Positions 61,445-64,000 of a stretch of 64,000 nucleotides of DNA are shown here, piece after piece (the stretch's first letter is position 1; each line of letters starts with the position of its first letter). Both the position numbers and the translations under genes were made by a program. Origin of the DNA: Enoplolaimus lenunculus (lineage: Eukaryota > Nematoda > Enoplea > Enoplida > Thoracostomopsidae); NCBI GenBank assembly GCA_030248215.1, contig JASANG010003119.1, positions 62,001 to 126,000 of the forward strand, given 5' to 3'. Below the pieces are notes generated by a model. The model saw only the letters and a program-made list of their open reading frames with translations, was not told where the DNA came from and searched no databases.

Positions 61445-64000
61445 TCGCGGTGTGCAAAAATTTGCCTATCATGGTCATAAATACTTACCCCGGTTGTGCG
61501 TACGTTTGTATGCAAATGAGCAAACGTACGAACAATTATCTAAATACGATCTCGCTGAGGCGAGGTCATGAAACAACTGCCGATCATGGTCATAAATGCT
61601 TATTCAGGTTGTACGTACGTTTGTATGCAAATTAGCAAACGTACGAACCACCATCTAAACACGACCTCACTGAGGCGAGGTCATGAAACAACTGCCGATC
61701 ATGGTCATAAATGCTTATCCCGGTTGTACGTACGTTTGTATGCAAATGAGCAAACGTACGAACAACCATCTAAACACGTCCTCGCTAAGGGGAGGTCGTG
61801 AAACAATTGCGGATCATGGTCATAAATGCTTATCCCGGTTGTACGTACGTTTGTATGCAAATGAACAAAACGTACGAACAACCATCTAAACACGTCCCCG
61901 CTAAGGCGAGGTCGGGAAACAATTGCCGATCATGGTCATAAATGCTTATCCCGGTTGTACGTAGGTTTGTATGCAAATGAGCAAACGTACGAACAACCAT
62001 CTAAACACGATCTCGCTGAGGCGAGGTCATGAAACAACTGCCGATCATGGTCATAAATGCTTATTCAGGTTGTACGTACGTTTGTATGCAAATTAGCAAA
62101 CGTATGAACCACCATCTAAACACGACCTCGCTGAGGCGAGGTCATGAAACAACTGCCGATCATGGTTATAAATGCTTATCCCGGTTGTACGTACGTTTGT
62201 ATGCAAATTAGCAAACGTACAAACAACCATCTAAACACGTCCCCGCTAAGGCGAGGTCGGGAAACAATTGCCGATCATGGTCATAAATGCTTATCCCGGT
62301 TGTACGTACGTTTGTATGCAAATGAGCAAACGTACGAACAACCATCTAAACACGTCCTCGCTGAGGCGAGGTCGTGAAACATTTGCCGATCATGGTTATA
62401 AATGCTTATCCCGGTTGTACGTACGTTTGTATGCAAATTAGCAAACGTACGAACCACCATCTAAACACGACCTCACTGAGGCGAGGTCATGAAACAACTG
62501 CCGATCATGGTCATAAATGCTTATCCCGGTTGTACGTACGTTTGTATGCAAATGAGCAAACGTACGAACAACCATCTAAACACGTCCTCGCTAAGGCGAG
62601 GTCGTGAAACAATTGCGGATCATGGTCATAAATGCTTATCCCGGTTGTACGTACGTTTGTATGCAAATGAACAAAACGTACGAACAACCATCTAAACACG
62701 TCCCCGCTAAGGCGAGGTCGGGAAACAATTGCCGATCATGGTCATAAATGCTTATCCCGGTTGTACGTACGTTTGTATGCAAATGAGCAAACGTACGAAC
62801 AACCATCTAAACACGATCTCGCTGAGGCGAGGTCATGAAACAACTGCCGATCATGGTCATAAATGCTTATTCAGGTTGTACGTACGTTTGTATGCAAATT
62901 AGCAAACGTACGAACCACCATCTAAACACGACCTCGCTGAGGCGAGGTCATGAAACAACTGCCGATCATGGTTATAAATGCTTATCCCGGTTGTACGTAC
63001 GTTTGTATGCAAATTAGCAAACGTACAAACAACCATCTAAACACGACCTCGCTTGTGCGAGGTCGTGAAACAATTGCCGATTATGGTCATAAATGCTTAT
63101 TCCGGTTGTACGTACGTTTGTATGCAAATGTGCAAACGTACGAACAACCATCTAAACACAACCTCGCTGAGGCGAGGTCGTGAAACAATTGCCGATCATA
63201 GTCATAAAAGCTTATCCCGGTTGTACGTACGTTTGTATGCAAATTAGCAAACGTACAAACAACCATCTAAACACATCGCTTGTGCGAGGTCGTGAAACAA
63301 TTGCCGATCATGGTCATAAATGCTTATCCCGGTTGTACGTACGTTTGTATGCAAATGAGCAAACGTACGAACAACCATCTAAACCTGACCTCACTGAGGC
63401 GAGGTCGTGAAACATTTGCCGATCGTGGTCATATATGCATATCCCGGTTGTACGTACGTTTGTATTCAAATGAGCAAACGTACGAACATCCATCTAAACA
63501 TGACCTCGCTAAGGCGAGGTCGTGAAACAATTGCCGATCATTGTCATAAATGCTTATCCCGGTTGTACGTACGTTTGTATTCAAATGAGCAAACGTACGA
63601 ACAACCATCTAAACACGAACTGGCTGAGGCGAGGTCGTGAAACATTTGCCGATCATGGTCATAAATGCTTATCCCGGTTGTACGTACGTTTGTATGCAAA
63701 TGAGCAAACGTACGAACAACCATCTAAACACGTCCTCGCTGAGGCGAGGTCGTGAAACATTTGCCGATCATGGTTATAAATGCTTATCCCGGTTGTACGT
63801 ACGTTTGTATGCAAATTAGCAAACGTACAAACAACCATCTAAACCCGACCTCACTGAGGCGAGGTCGTGAAACATTTGCCGATCATGGTCATAAATGCTT
63901 ATCCCGGTTGTACGTACGTTTGTATGCAAATGAGCAAACGTACGAACAACCATCTAAACACGACCTCGCTCAGACGAGGTCGAGAAACATATGCCGATGA
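61445..64000. repeat. 115-bp satellite array with two hairpins per unit and 806-bp higher-order repeat
   Basis: About 22 units to the window end, and the array continues beyond. Each unit has hairpin 1 (CGTACGTTTG, 12-nt loop, CAAACGTACG) with ATGCAAAT in the loop of most units, and hairpin 2 (GACCTCGC-TGAG-GCGAGGTC). Marker variants (an extra A giving ACAAAACGTACG at about 61865 and 62671; TTCAGG for CCCGG; CCACCATC for CAACCATC) recur 806 bp apart, so seven units form a higher-order repeat present twice (about 61568-62373 and 62374-63179). The 115-bp period is not a multiple of three; the serial ~77-codon frames are artefacts. Confidence 0.97.

Noticed and set aside
61450-64000. Series of 60-82-codon open frames with GCTYVCMQISKRTNNHLN-like repeats
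   Set aside because: The 115-bp period is not a multiple of three and each frame stops after about two units, so this is satellite DNA, not a repeat protein.

Overview
This is invertebrate nuclear DNA. It is AT-rich, has introns, contains no bacterial-style operons, and is crowded with short inverted-repeat elements. A tunicate such as Ciona is my best guess, from the gene structure and the look of a polymorphic shotgun assembly, but this is a weak inference. The protein evidence only says bilaterian-like animal: the choline transporter resembles other invertebrate CHT proteins.

Layout: (1) 730-1582, minus strand: two exons of an ionotropic glutamate receptor whose 3' exons lie off the left edge. 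(2) 1583-27.8 kb: about 26 kb with no gene I can name, filled with MITEs, a tRNA-Gly-like SINE head and microsatellites. (3) 27872-41300, plus strand: a complete high-affinity choline transporter (SLC5A7/CHT1-like) gene with eight coding exons. A block carrying exons 4 and 5 occurs twice, separated by a poly-T tract, and intron 7 holds a 94-bp tandem array. (4) 42.5-43.1 kb, minus: two spliced exons of an unrecognised protein. (5) 47.45-49.65 kb, minus: a two-exon gene for a 301-residue Ser/Asn-rich protein. (6) 50-60 kb: repeats, including an LTR-like fossil nested in a MITE. (7) 60.0-61.3 kb, minus: the last two exons of an unrecognised gene. (8) 61.4 kb to the end: a 115-bp tandem array with higher-order structure.

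The receptor and the transporter are both neuronal genes, but nothing here shows that they are co-regulated. The dominant theme is repeats. Three MITE families (A, B, C) share GGCC ends, 8-bp target duplications and a core of TTAGGC-like hexamers. A fourth (D) has CAGGCCCGTAGCC ends. Others (E-I) are named in the entries. The strongest candidates for something undescribed are the TTAGGC-core MITE group, the covarying hairpin cluster inside the LTR-like element, and the hairpin/octamer satellite at the right end.
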